Below, one piece after another: positions 32,453 through 42,444 of a stretch of 64,000 nt of DNA. The position numbers and the translations under genes are program-made. Origin of the DNA: Amblyomma americanum. Taxonomy: Eukaryota; Arthropoda; Arachnida; Ixodida; Ixodidae. Every line of letters begins with the position of its first letter. Position 1 is the first letter of the stretch. The stretch is taken from positions 71,249,721 to 71,313,720 of the forward strand of contig NC_135507.1 of assembly GCF_052857255.1 (NCBI RefSeq). Direction: 5' to 3'. The notes below the pieces were generated by a model. It made no database searches and was not told where the DNA came from. It worked only from the letters and a program-made list of their open reading frames with translations.

Positions 32453-33517
32453 TGTGATGACCCCCATAATGCGCAGGTCCACACGGGACGGAGAGGCAAA
32501 GAGACACCGTATGGCTCAGTTTAAACAAACAGGTATATTCAATAATTACACATGGTTAAGGTTATACATCAGAGGCTGGGGCGTCCGAGCTTACGTGCCG
32601 ACGACTTCATGGGGGCGATGGAGTGGCTCCGGAGTTGGGCTCGAGCGGTTGCTGGCAGAAGCTGCACGCCGTCGGGCTTCGGCGCTGAAGGCCCTCTTCG
32701 CTAACGATGTCGTCCTGGGCGTGGATGCAGTAGAATTTCAATAGTCGTCCGTTTCTTCGAGGATGGATCACAAACCCTTCCTCTAGTGTCGTTCGGCTTG
32801 GAAGATGAACAGGAGGCGAGCTTGTAGATGATGACAGCAGAGCATAATTTTACAACAGAACAAACTTTGCACTACTTTACTCATCGACCGGGCAGGTTAG
32901 TGCCTAAGTAGCATCACATTACATGCTAAGCATGGAGCCCCTGCTCAGACTGGACTGCATCCGTTTACATGCGCTTTTAAGCACTTGATTAACAAAGGAC
33001 TAAGGGCGGTCATTTTCAGTGGCCCGCCCAAAGCATCAATTCTCCAATCCAAAATAACATGCGAGATGGGGACCACCCCTTGGGTGGGGCTTAGCCTCGA
33101 CCCCAGAGTCTGTTAACAATACAAACTAAATAAATAACAAAAACGCCACCACTCTCTCTCAAGTGAGAGTATACACAGGCTCTCTCTTCGGAGCTAATTC
33201 ACTAGCGCCTGTCTTTCCACATTCTTGGCGAGTCTTGCCTGTCCGCCATGACAGGTGTCCGTCACGGCCCTTCTGGGAAGCTGTGGGTGCCTTCCCGGCG
33301 ATAGCCCACGACAAAGGGGGGGGAGGGAAAGAATGTTGTCCCAGTGGCCCGGAAATTGGGGAGGATAAAGCCTGTTTCCCCGGGGCGGCGGCGGGTCCGG
33401 TTTTTCTGGTCGTCACTCAAAGAGCATGGCTGGGTAATTGATGATGCCGCTGTCACGGGTCTCCGTCTACGCCGCGCCGTCGAACGTGGATCCTCGTAGC
33501 ATACACGGAATGTCACA
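32453..33517 (-). repeat. gypsy C 5' LTR
   Basis: A 1065-bp LTR, the promoter copy in minus orientation. It differs from the 3' LTR at four positions seen by eye. The primer binding site follows after one base. Confidence 0.95.
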
Positions 33518-33854
33518 ACACCGTCTCTGCCGGCGATGGTGATCTTCGACCCGCGTCGCTTTCAACGATGCGATCTCGGCTACCGGTAAGCGCGGCCGTA
33601 CGCCGAGGTGTGAGAGTCTCCGTTGGCGCGTCTTCCATCAACGTGGTTATCAGCATCGATCGCACAAGGCGACTGTTGGCTTCGCTGCTGAACTCGCAGG
33701 GTGCAAGATAGCGCGGCACGTTATCCGCTTGTTCAGTGGGATGCTCCCCTTCTCCCGCTGGCCGCCGTCGTTTTCTCGCCGTAGGAGGCTTGCGCTTCCG
33801 TTTCCCGAAGGCGTGCTTCGTTGACGCTTTCTTCTCAAACGAGCGACAATCCAT
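33518..33854 (-). pseudogene. T2 transposase N-terminus
   Basis: The start is ATG 33854 (MDCRSFEKKASTKHAFGKRK), followed by basic KRKRKPPTARKRRR, a likely nuclear localisation and DNA-binding tail. T3 has the matching GKRKRRPPTARKSRK. The frame runs into the gypsy C insertion at 33517. The remainder of the gene is 24101-25911, in a frame shifted by a further small indel. Confidence 0.8.
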
Positions 33855-34357
33855 TACTAACGTGAGCGCTGTGAGAAGTTGAAATGAACGCCGGCGTGGT
33901 CTGCGAAGCAAACAGCGGTGCGCGGTGGTTTCCAGCTTCCCCACTGTCACGCAACAGCCAATGGGGAGGCGCCTTCCAAAGCGGCAGCCAATCGGAGGCC
34001 TGCTTTCATCAGGAGGGCCCGTGCGGCCACCGCTGGCAGACCCGCGCTTCTTTTCTGTTTGTGCGACACAAGATGGCGACGACCAAAAAATTCATAAACA
34101 AAACGGCGGAACTTCGAGCTTTCGAACGATACCAAGATGGCGGGAAAGACGAGATATGGCTCCGCAAACTCCGGTGATTTTGCGCGTTTTATGGCTGTTT
34201 CCTCGCCGTGCGCACTCACAAATTAATTTTTTTCGGGCATTTATAGTGCGTTTTCAGCCAAACCATTTTGGTACAACGTAGATTAGGTGTTGCAGATACC
34301 GAAACGCATGGTTTCTAAAAATCGATTTTTTTCGCGATCTGATCCTCGCGTCCCCCC
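33855..34357 (-). promoter_or_regulatory. T2 5' region with CCAAT and AAGATGGCG motifs
   Basis: The non-coding region between the T2 start codon and the right terminus. It contains CCAAT at 33958-33962 and 33988-33992, and AAGATGGCG at 34070-34078 and 34134-34142 (+ strand). The same set recurs in T3, T5 and T6. AAGATGGCG resembles the YY1 site. A promoter role is inferred. Confidence 0.55.
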
Positions 34358-34361
34358 TTAA

Positions 34362-36311
34362 GCCCAGTGTAGTGCAAAGCTCAGTATAAGCTCGCAAGTT
34401 GCCTGCATTGTACCTAGCAACTGCCTCGTAAACTGCTGCTTCTACAGTGAAGAGGGAGGCATGCTGCTGCTTCGATATCAATGTCCAAATCACCGAATGA
34501 AGGCTTTCGGCAGCGTTCTGCGTCTTGTTGCCACTACATCGAGCCAGTAAATTAGGGTCGGACAAGCGTTGGTAGACCGGTAGCAGCGATTGCACAACTC
34601 TGCTTGGAAGATTGTACTTGTGTGGAGGTTGTGGCTTGCCTTCTGCCTCAGCTGCACGGTGCCTGCACCAGCTGTGGGCACCAGGTGGGCAAAGATCATG
34701 ATGGGGCTCAGCATCTGTGGATGCAATGTGATGTAGTGTTGCCATCACTGCCCTCTGCATTTCTTCCACATTTGTGCTATTTCGCAGGGCTAGGCCATAA
34801 TAATTAGTCAGTCTTTTTATCAAATCCTGCGTCAAGGCACCTTTCCCACCGAGTGCCTCGTCCTTCTTTGCTTTGTTCACAAGAGAGCGAAGTGCTGTGC
34901 CCATCCTTTTTTGCACATGGTTCACACAGTCCTCCTTTGTGAGAGGTATGAACCCATATGTTTGATCATTGCACAAGGCCAGGTAGGTGTGGCTGTCTCC
35001 ATCACAGATTACGTTTGTGTATCTGAGGTCGTTTCTGTCAAGGGAGTGCCCAAAAAGCTGCAGTGCGGCTTCAATTTCCATGCGTCCTGCATTGACATCA
35101 ATGTTTTTTTGGCACTGGTGAGCCTTCTTCCATTCATGGTATGCAGGGTCGGTTTCAGTTGGCCCTATTTCACACCCAAGGCAGAAGTTGGACAAGACTG
35201 TACAGTCAAGCACAAGGCCCGTGTAAAATTCTATTGCACAGCCTACACCAATGTGTGAGCTGTGCCCACGCGTCAGCCATGTGCCGTCATAAACAACTGT
35301 AATGTTCTTGGTGAAGTTGACTTCCGTTTCTTTGTAAACATCGTTGACAGCCTTCACAGCACCTGCAAAAAAATTTTGTGCAGCAACTTGAGCAGCTGGC
35401 TTGAGCACTTTCTTCAAATGCTCTTGGTATGTCTTCTGGTGCAGTCCTCGGTGTGAAACATTCATCACTGCCCAGAAGTCATTCAGAGAAGTGGGCCCTT
35501 TGCCAATGCTTCTGATTTCTTGCATAGATCTGAGGTTTACATCGAAAGCCCTTGCTTTCTTTGCGAGGACCACTGGGAGCTGATAACACCACAAGAGCAT
35601 TTCAGCACCATTTTCACAGCAAGTCCAAGTCTGGTGTCCCGGTCCACTGCTAGGCTTGGCCTCCGTCAAATCGGGCAGAGGGCAGCCCTGGTCGGCGAAT
35701 TTAGAGCACCCAGTTGAATTACCACGAACTCATCATCTGATGCAGGCGTAGTATTGGATTCCGGCAGCACGGTCAGCGTGAACTTCCGCTCAGTTGCCGA
35801 CATCGCACCAAGCGACTCGCGAACAATGGTCGCGCGCTTGTGCCGATTCCGCGGACACAAAACTTGGCTCTCTGTGTTCCTGAATGGTACGACGCCCGCC
35901 GCATGGAACATCGGCACAGCTCCGCTGATTGAACGCATCTGCCGACACACCATATATCACTTCCGAAATGGCTTGAGTGTCGCGTTGAAGAGCCACATCA
36001 AGGAAACAGTCCTCTGCTGACAAATCTGACCTGCGTCGCAACTCCGTTGCATTGTCCGGTACGCGGCCGTAGCTTGTCGACGGCCCAGGATCCAGGGCGA
36101 CATCGCTGTCGCTGCTTGGTGGCTGACTTGGTGGGGCACCGTCCGGCACGCTGACGTCCGATGCCGGCGCCCGCACACCGTCATTTGACGAGTCCGCCTC
36201 ATCGGCGATCACTTTCAGAGACTTTCGTGACTTCCGTGCAGTAGGGGGTCGGCGCTTTCGCTTTCCGTACGTAAGCTCAGTCTTTCGTTTCTTTCGAAAC
36301 GTGCGACCCAT
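34362..36311 (-). pseudogene. T3 transposase, best-preserved catalytic domain
   Basis: Start ATG 36311 (MGRTFRKKRKTELTYGKRKR). An acidic, serine- and proline-rich linker follows, then a frameshifted Cys-cluster region (near 35640-35870). From about 35600 to 34362 a single open frame covers the catalytic domain: LNDFWAVMNVSHRGLHQKTY, VVYDGTWLTRGHSSHIGVGC (35230-35290), CQKNIDVNAGRMEIEAALQL, VICDGDSHTYL, TKEDCVNHVQKRMGTALRSL and NAAESLHSVIWTL. I propose YDGTW, CDGDS and AAES as the DDE residues. The frame then reads into the terminus of T2. With this domain intact it is the best sequence here for structure-based family assignment. Confidence 0.85.
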
Positions 36312-36902
36312 GACTACAGAATGTGCACGACTTGCGCGAGAAGAACCGGCCTCGGTATCCAGAGCAGCGTTGGTCCCGTGTCCAGCAGCCCGCGACTGTT
36401 CAAGCAGAAGACGTAGCGCCGGATTGTAAAAGCTAGGACTCCACGACAAAGAACGGTGAACGATCGCAAAAATGGCGAAAGGCAGAAGAGGAACACAATG
36501 ACACCCGCAACGAAGGAGCCGATGCAGACGACAAGCCTTGCGGCATCCGGAGGTGACCACGCGACCACACGCGCAGCAGCCAATAGCAGACACGCAATCT
36601 GCCGCGAGCAAGCTTTGTCCAATCGCAGCTGTGCATTCGAGCCGCGGGAAATTCGAAAGGTCTCGCGAGCCTTTTATTCACAGGCAAGCCACGCCCATAC
36701 CATGCCGCCGCCGCTGCCGGCGATGTCGGGGAAAAAAAGCGCAAGAATTCACAAACAAAACAAGGCCAAGATGGCGGCGCTCGCTTGAGCGCCTGAGAAA
36801 TGGCACTCGCGCAATATACAGATGTTTTCAGCTCTCGCTCGCTGCTGAGGAGCTGCCGCGGCGTGTTATATATTTAATTTGAAGCACTTTTACAATGAAT
36901 TA
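36312..36902 (-). promoter_or_regulatory. T3 5' region with CCAAT and AAGATGGCGGC
   Basis: CCAAT at 36580-36584 and 36619-36623, then AAGATGGCGGC at 36768-36778. Order and spacing parallel T2, T5 and T6. It is GC-rich near the gene and AT-rich towards the lost terminus. Confidence 0.55.
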
Positions 36903-37917
36903 CGCGCTGATCCAGCCTTTCTCGTTTGCTCGGACGATGACTCCTGGAGGAAAATTCACTGCCTTCGGAAGTGTCTTTCGTTTAAAAACGAGCAATGGCG
37001 GCAACTTGTGGCCATCGGCAGTGCAGCAGAGCATCACAGTTACTCGTGTCTTCTCATTGCCTGTCGACAACACACGCACTTGCTTTGCCCCCTTCACTTC
37101 AACGGTCGTGTTGACGGGCATGTCAAAGTACAGCGGCGTTTGGTCTGCGTTGGCGATTTCTCCCAGCTGGTAGCCATATATGTGCCGTAATGAAATCACA
37201 TATCTCTGAAAAGCATAAAGCTTCTCCTCAAAGGCTTCTGGCAATTTCTGACATATACCAGTCCGCCGGCGAAGAGAAAACCCTTTCCTTTTCATAAACT
37301 TTGATATCCAGTTTCTGCTGGCCTTAAACTCGCTCGTGGACAAACCGCGATGTCTAGCCAGCTCCAGCGCTTTAACTTTAAGCATTTCAGTTGTGACCGG
37401 CGTGTGGTCCTCTCGGAGTTTTTTGACGAAGTCCACTAATGCATCCTCAGTTTCAGGAAATCGGCCTTTCCGAGGTCCGTTGAACCCTTTGCGGGTAGAC
37501 TTACTGAGGAGATGCGGTCTTTCTGCTTTCTCCACTCCCGAACACGTTTCCGGCACGCAGTAAGCACATGCGGCGCTCTGTTACCGTCGGTCTCTGCACA
37601 CAAGATGACCTTTTTCTTAAAGCCGGCCTCGTAGTGGAAGTGGCGGACCTTTGGTGCAGTCCCTGCCATCTCAGCCAGGAAGCGTGTAGACGCCACGTTT
37701 GCAATGCTGCTACACAAAAAAAATCAGGGCTCCCAGCTTCAACGAGCGTTGCTGCTGACAAAGGCAAAAACAAATTTCGCCGCCATCTTGAAATGGCAAT
37801 GACGATGGGTGGGACGAAGTTCGCGCTATTTCGGTTTGTATCCGATTCTAACGCGCATGCTACTTTAGGGTTTATTTTTTTGGAAAAAAGGTGCGTGTTA
37901 GAAACGGGTAAGTATGG
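36903..37917 (-). pseudogene. pogo-1 transposase N-terminal half and right terminus
   Basis: The likely start is ATG 37669 (MAGTAPKVRHFHYEAGFKKK). A frameshift lies near 37505. The Tc5/CENP-B helix-turn-helix follows (EDALVDFVKKLREDHTPVTT ... NWISKFMKRKGFSLRRRTGI), then the DDE start IANADQTPLYFDMPVN. The frame ends at VRANEKGWISA where T3 sequence begins. About 85 residues between this and the piece at 22913-23093 are missing. The right terminus (GGTAAGTATGG then TA at 37918) pairs with the left one at 22765. Confidence 0.8.
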
Positions 37918-38340
37918 TAGGCTTCGCCACACGTAGGTGCGCAGCGACAAATGGCGATCCCCAATCCGCACCACGTGATTCGCAGCTCTTGAAAAACGCT
38001 GCACACGCATGCCTTTTATTATTATTTCTTGCGCTCTAGCAGCCCGGGCAACCATGGTTATTCGAAGGAGGAGGCTTGGCTGAGCTCCGCATGCGATCTG
38101 CAGTGGCGAGCGGCCGTGAGTTGTCGGCCGCGAGACGCTAGAAGACTGTGCACTTTCGGACTTTTAACAGCCATCCTGTGCTCGTTAAGCGCAATTTTGA
38201 CCCAGTTACAGTTGGAATTCAGCTTTAATTTTTATTTTCGTAATAGTAGAGACATTAGACTTCACAAAACGAGCGAAAACAAAAGATGTATTATTTTCGA
38301 AAAAAACCGCGTTTTTCGACCTGCATGCTACTCGAAAAAA
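37918..38340 (-). other. T1 5' region
   Basis: It resembles the T4 5' region (42625-42958): TAGGCTTCGC, GCACCACGTGAT (37968-37979) and a 'cttttattattattt' tract. It ends with the terminus-like word CCTGCATGCTACTC near 38330. It is thus the part of T1 beyond the pogo-1 insertion. No gene. Confidence 0.65.
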
Positions 38341-39392
38341 AAAATTTTTAAATAATTGACCCAGAACAGCGAAGCTTTGTGTGCTTATACTATTTTTTCT
38401 GCGCTCTTCAGAAAACTAATTAGTTTTTTTGTAGCATGCATACTTTTTGCTCAGTGTTGCTAACAAGCATAAAACCAAGGCCTTTGTGCACACATGCTTT
38501 TGCATAGAAATTTTTCACTGAGAACGAAGAGCAATAGCTCATTTTGCAGCTTGCTAACTGTAGAATCCAGATAACTAACCAAAATTTGGTCATAGAATTT
38601 TGTAGTATGAAAAAAAACATATAATCATTTGTATTGTTATTTTCTTGGGGCTCATTACTGTTGTATCAAACCTTTGTAAACTTGCATCAAAGATGCTGAA
38701 ATTCTGAATAGATACCTGCAAGTTACACATTCTAAAGAATATATGTGCCAAGTTTCATTGCGATATGAAAAGTGGAAGTACAAAAAACCCTGTGTGCAAA
38801 CTTGAAAATTTGCTCAAAATTGCAAAAGGAGAAAAAAGCATTTCAAAGTTTGAAAACTCTGTATTCGACCAAAAGATGCTGAAACAGCATGTAATTTGGC
38901 AGGGAGAAGCATGGGCTATGTAGCAATAATATCCCATTACTAGAACTCCCCAGCACCATAGGTCACTCCCTCATGGACCTTGCGAGTACAGTCCTCAACC
39001 CGAGCCTTCTTCTCCATGCTGCGGCGATGAGCTTGTGCTTCAGCAGTCTGCCGTTCAGACATCTTTTGGATGCGCACATTGTCTTTGCACTCACTGAGCA
39101 CAAGAAGTTTCTTCGGTGGAACAACTCCAAGCTGTTCCAATACTTGTTCTAAGCTTGTGTGTCCCCTGTTGAACCACAAAGCCGCAAGGGCTGTGGCTGT
39201 CTCGACAGCAGTTCGAGACGCAAACCTTGTCTTCGTGCACAGCAACCAAATTTTGCTGTTCAGACGCTCTGCTGCATTTTGAGTTTTACCTTGAATGCAA
39301 CGAGCCAACAGCTTGTCCTCTGTAAGCCGCTTGTATATAGAAAGCAGCGCCTTCCCGTGAGCTTTCGTCAAGAGGGGTGTGTAGGCATGTTA

Positions 39393-39980
39393 TGGGGTCA
39401 CTCTGCGTCCAGCCGGCCTGGAAGGCGAGCTTCCGTGCAAGCTACACGCAGGCGTTATTCGAGTACGCAACACGTTTCCCCAACCCGTGGCGCAGAGTCG
39501 CAGCCACGGCAGGTTCAGACGAAATAGGCAACGGCAGGGGACGCTAGGAAATAGTTTATTATCCTAACGCGAGGTAAAGCACACTGCGGAAGAATGTTCT
39601 ATCCGTAAAATAGACGTTGAGCAGCTCACCAGGTCGTTGACGTCGTCTGCGTTGGTGTTCGGGGGCCGGCGGGCAGCGGAAGGGGTCCGTGGGGCCGTTA
39701 GGTAAGGTCCGGCAGCGACAGACCCTTCCCGCCGCGCGATCTCCCCTTTTATCCCTTCGGGCATTGCCTCCCTGGCAGCAAATCGTTACCGTCAAGCTTA
39801 GGCGTGCTACCCTCTCCACAGATGGCAGCGCGCTGCCGTGACATCACGTCAGTGCTGGGGCGGAAATGAGCAGAGTCGCGGGGGGGCCTTCTCTCCACAT
39901 TCCTGGTGGCCAGCGCGCCCGTGTAAGTCACGGTCGCCGCTGGCGCGGGGGACGAGGACGGGATACCAGTGTATCCCACA
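39393..39980 (-). repeat. TRIM 3' LTR
   Basis: The left copy of the 588-bp direct repeat; on the minus strand it follows the polypurine tract at 39981-39995. Confidence 0.85.
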
Positions 39981-39995
39981 TCCTCCCCTCCTTAA
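39981..39995 (-). promoter_or_regulatory. TRIM polypurine tract
   Basis: The minus strand reads AAGGAGGGGAGGA immediately before the 3' LTR, the plus-strand primer for reverse transcription. Confidence 0.7.
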
Positions 39996-40427
39996 GAAGC
40001 CTCCCGAACACAGAAACAGGCACAAAAACTTTACTAAATTTCAGTGGACCATAGGTCCAGGCCCATCTCTAGCCCCCCCGCTGGCGTGGCCCCTGCTTCC
40101 ATGTCGGGCGCCGGGAGTTCCGCAGCCGCCAGCGCAGGGGCCGGCCGCTTGGGGTCCGGGTCCCGGGCCTCGTCACTCGGGGCAGGAGGCGCCGCTGCCG
40201 AGGACTGCGAGCCAAGGCTCGGCTCCGGCGGGCCGCCGGCGTGGCGGGCGGCTACCTGCAGAAGCCACTCAGCGAACTCGGCCTCGCGGCCCGCTCGCGC
40301 CAGTATCTGACGGGCCGCGGCGCTGGGAGTGGCCGCCGCTGGATGTAGATCGTCCCGGGTCGTGGCCCCGCGCATCCTCTGGTCGTGCAGGTCCCCCGCC
40401 TTGTGGGCTTTCTCATGCAGCCTCACG

Positions 40428-40445
40428 GCCCCACGTTGGGCGCCA
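40428..40445 (-). promoter_or_regulatory. TRIM primer binding site (tRNA-Lys)
   Basis: The minus strand reads TGGCGCCCAACGTGGGGC, which equals the known primer site for tRNA-Lys(1,2) over all 18 positions. It lies five bases inside the 5' LTR. Confidence 0.85.
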
Positions 40446-40450
40446 AGATA

Positions 40451-41037
40451 TGGGGTCACTCTGCGTCCAGCCAGCCGGGAAAGCGAGCTTCCGTGCAAGC
40501 TACACGCAGGCGTTATTCGAGTATGCAACACGTTTCCCCAACCCGTGGTGCAGAGTCGCAGCCACGGCAGGTTCGGACGAAATAGGCAACGGCAGGGGAC
40601 GCTAGGAAATACTTTATTATCCTAACGCGAGGTAAAGCACACTGCGGAAGAATGTTCTATCCGAAAATAGACGTTGAGCAGCTCACCAGGTCGTTGACGT
40701 CGTCTGCGTTGGTGTTCGGGGGCCGGCGGGCAGCGGAAGGGGTCCGTGGGGCCGTTAGGTAAGGTCTGGCAGCGAGAGACCCTTCCCGCCGCGCGATCCC
40801 CCCTTTTATTCCTTCGGGCATTGCTTCCCTGGCAGCAAATCGTTACCGTCAAGCTTAGGCGTGCTACCCTCTCCGCAGAAGGCAGCGCGCTGCCGTGACG
40901 TCACGTCAGTGCTGGGGCGGAAATGAGCAGAGTCGCGGGGGTGTCTTCTCTCCACATTCCTGGCGGCCAGCGCGCCCGTGTAAGTCACAGTCGCCGCTGG
41001 CGCGGGGGACGAGGAGGGGATACCAGTGTATCCCACA
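40451..41037 (-). repeat. TRIM 5' LTR
   Basis: The right copy of the direct repeat, the promoter LTR in minus orientation, followed by the tRNA-Lys primer site. Confidence 0.85.
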
Positions 41038-42444
41038 AGGTGGAGGCTGTCCAAGAGGTTCCGCTCGCTTGCGTTTGCACCATGATGATGGGCCCTCCGG
41101 ACAGAATTTGTGGCTACTAGCCCCAGCACTAGAGCAAGAATGCAAATACGAAGCCCAAATACTGCAGTACATTGCACGAAGATCACACCTGTTGCGAGTT
41201 ATTGCTGTCTGATATTAAGTCTGCAGCTTTTGTATTGCTGGGTCCTTTAGCGTGGAAGTGGAGTCTTCAGTTGCCGAAGGGCTGTTCCTAGGTGCTTTGC
41301 AATGAGATTTGTGCAGTCCTCTTTCTCTATAGTTGTAGCACTATACACTTGGGCCTTGGAGACTGCTGTATAGGCCTTACTATCTCCATCGCTCAAAAAC
41401 TTTGTGAAACGCAGTGGTGTCTCATTTGACAGCGTTCTCTGCCAAATACAAAGTGCTGCCTCCTTCTCCATTCCATGTGATGAGCATTTCACGTTTTTCT
41501 TGCACACGGGGCGGTGGAACGCTTGCCAAATCTCTTCTTATTCACTGCTCAGTACTTTGTGCCGACTGCATGCAAGGCAAAAATTAGACAGTACTTCAAA
41601 ATCAAGGCACAGGCCACTGTTCAAGGGCCACAATAGTGCCCACATCATTGTGACTCTTATGGCCCCTCTTCTGCCAAGTGCCGTCATACACAACAGCGGC
41701 GTCTGCGCCGCCAATTTGAGCCTCGATTTCTCTGGCCTTGTCGAGATTTTTTGCGGCAGCATTCACGGCTGCGGAATGCACCTTCTTTGCTATGGCGTGG
41801 AAGGACTTCTGGTGCATCGGTTTTGGAAGGCCGATGATAGTGCACAACCGCACGAGTTGATCGTAGCCAGCACCGATTGCGCGAGCGGCTATGACAGCCT
41901 TCACATTTACAGCAAAGCTGCCGCGCGAGCTCTCGCTCACGTAACTTCGCTGCGCGCTTGTGTCTGCGCTTGCCGCCACGTCCGCGCTGACGTTTCCGCT
42001 TGCCTCTGCATGCCTCGAAGTGTACGACGATGATAGAACCGATTCGGGGCACTCACTGTTTCCACAGCAGAGTTCTAAGTACAGCGAAAGTCCCTTGTGC
42101 TTTCAGGGCGACTCCCGGACGCACAGTTGGCACTCTCGACAAACGGGGCACTCCGCGCCTTTCATGAGCATCGTTAGTGCATCAGTGTCACAAATTACCG
42201 CACTGGAGGAGCTGTTGCATCTTCTTTCTTCGTTTTTGAAGAGGCCAATCTTCTTCTCAGATGCACTAACAAAGTGCATGGCGGAGTCTATCTCGTCGGA
42301 GCCGCTGCCGTCCTTAGGCCTAGCAGGCTTCGGGACGCTCTTCTCGCTAATCGTTTTCGGCGTCAACTTGCGCCTCCGCCCTTTGTAATTATGTTTGGTA
42401 TGAAACTTTTGCACGCGAACATTGCGCGTTTTTGGACTGACCAT

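Larger units (their letters stand above)
25912..33517 (-). mobile_element. gypsy C, full-length Ty3/gypsy retrotransposon
   Basis: A 7606-bp element with two 1065-bp LTRs. The target duplication is ACAC (25908-25911 and 33518-33521). Only four LTR differences were seen, so it is young. The order gag, protease, RT, RNase H, integrase is standard for Ty3/gypsy, unlike gypsy A, B and D. Gag and pol are in different frames, joined by a -1 frameshift signal at 31322-31364. The primer site fits tRNA-Leu. It inserted in the N-terminal coding part of T2. About 490 bp between the pol stop (27470) and the 3' LTR hold no gene. Confidence 0.95.
23098..34357 (-). mobile_element. T2, TTAA transposon carrying gypsy C
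   Basis: The left end GGGAGGTGGGGATCAGGG and the right end (reverse complement GGGGGGACGCGAGGATCAGA) share GGATCAG and are flanked by TTAA (23094-23097 and 34358-34361). Without gypsy C (25912-33517) the element is about 3.7 kb. It codes for a YDGTW transposase on the minus strand and has a CCAAT/AAGATGGCG 5' region. Its outer flanks differ: pogo-1 on the left, T3 coding sequence on the right. The surroundings were therefore rearranged after insertion. Confidence 0.8.
34362..36902 (-). mobile_element. T3, TTAA transposon truncated at both ends
   Basis: The transposase frame is cut at a TTAA (34358-34361) inside a glycine-leucine codon pair near the C-terminus by the right end of T2. The 5' region matches that of T6 up to 'caatgaatta' (36893-36902) and then stops where pogo-1 sequence begins, so about 115 bp and the right terminus are missing. 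The left terminus and the last roughly 50 codons were not found. Confidence 0.75.
39393..41037 (-). mobile_element. short non-autonomous LTR element (TRIM-like)
   Basis: Two direct repeats of about 588 bp (39393-39980 and 40451-41037) surround only about 470 bp. In minus orientation each starts TGTGGGATACACTGG and ends GACCCCA. A primer site (40428-40445) and a polypurine tract (39981-39995) sit where an LTR retrotransposon needs them. The short interior frame (40034-40440) encodes an alanine- and proline-rich peptide without retroviral motifs. The LTRs differ at more than a dozen positions. No clean target duplication was found. It interrupts the T4 transposase. Confidence 0.85.
38940..42444 (-). 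pseudogene. T4 transposase, interrupted
   Basis: Start ATG 42444 (MVSPKTRNVRVQKFHTKHNY), basic, then an acidic linker and a Cys cluster (CPVCRECQLC ... LCCGNSEC). KPMHQKSFHAI precedes VVYDGTWQKRGHKSHNDVGT (41640-41700). LSDGDSKAYTA and EDCTNLIAKHLGTALRQL follow. The frame is split at 41038/39392 by the LTR element. The distal part has NAAERLNSKIWLL and ends TYGAGEF at 38940. Stops and frameshifts at about 42100 and 41600-41540 make it inactive. It is closest to T1. Confidence 0.8.

Noticed and set aside
38940..42444. A programmed intron within T4 at 39393-41037
   Set aside because: The segment has LTRs, a primer site and a polypurine tract, so it is an insertion, not an intron.
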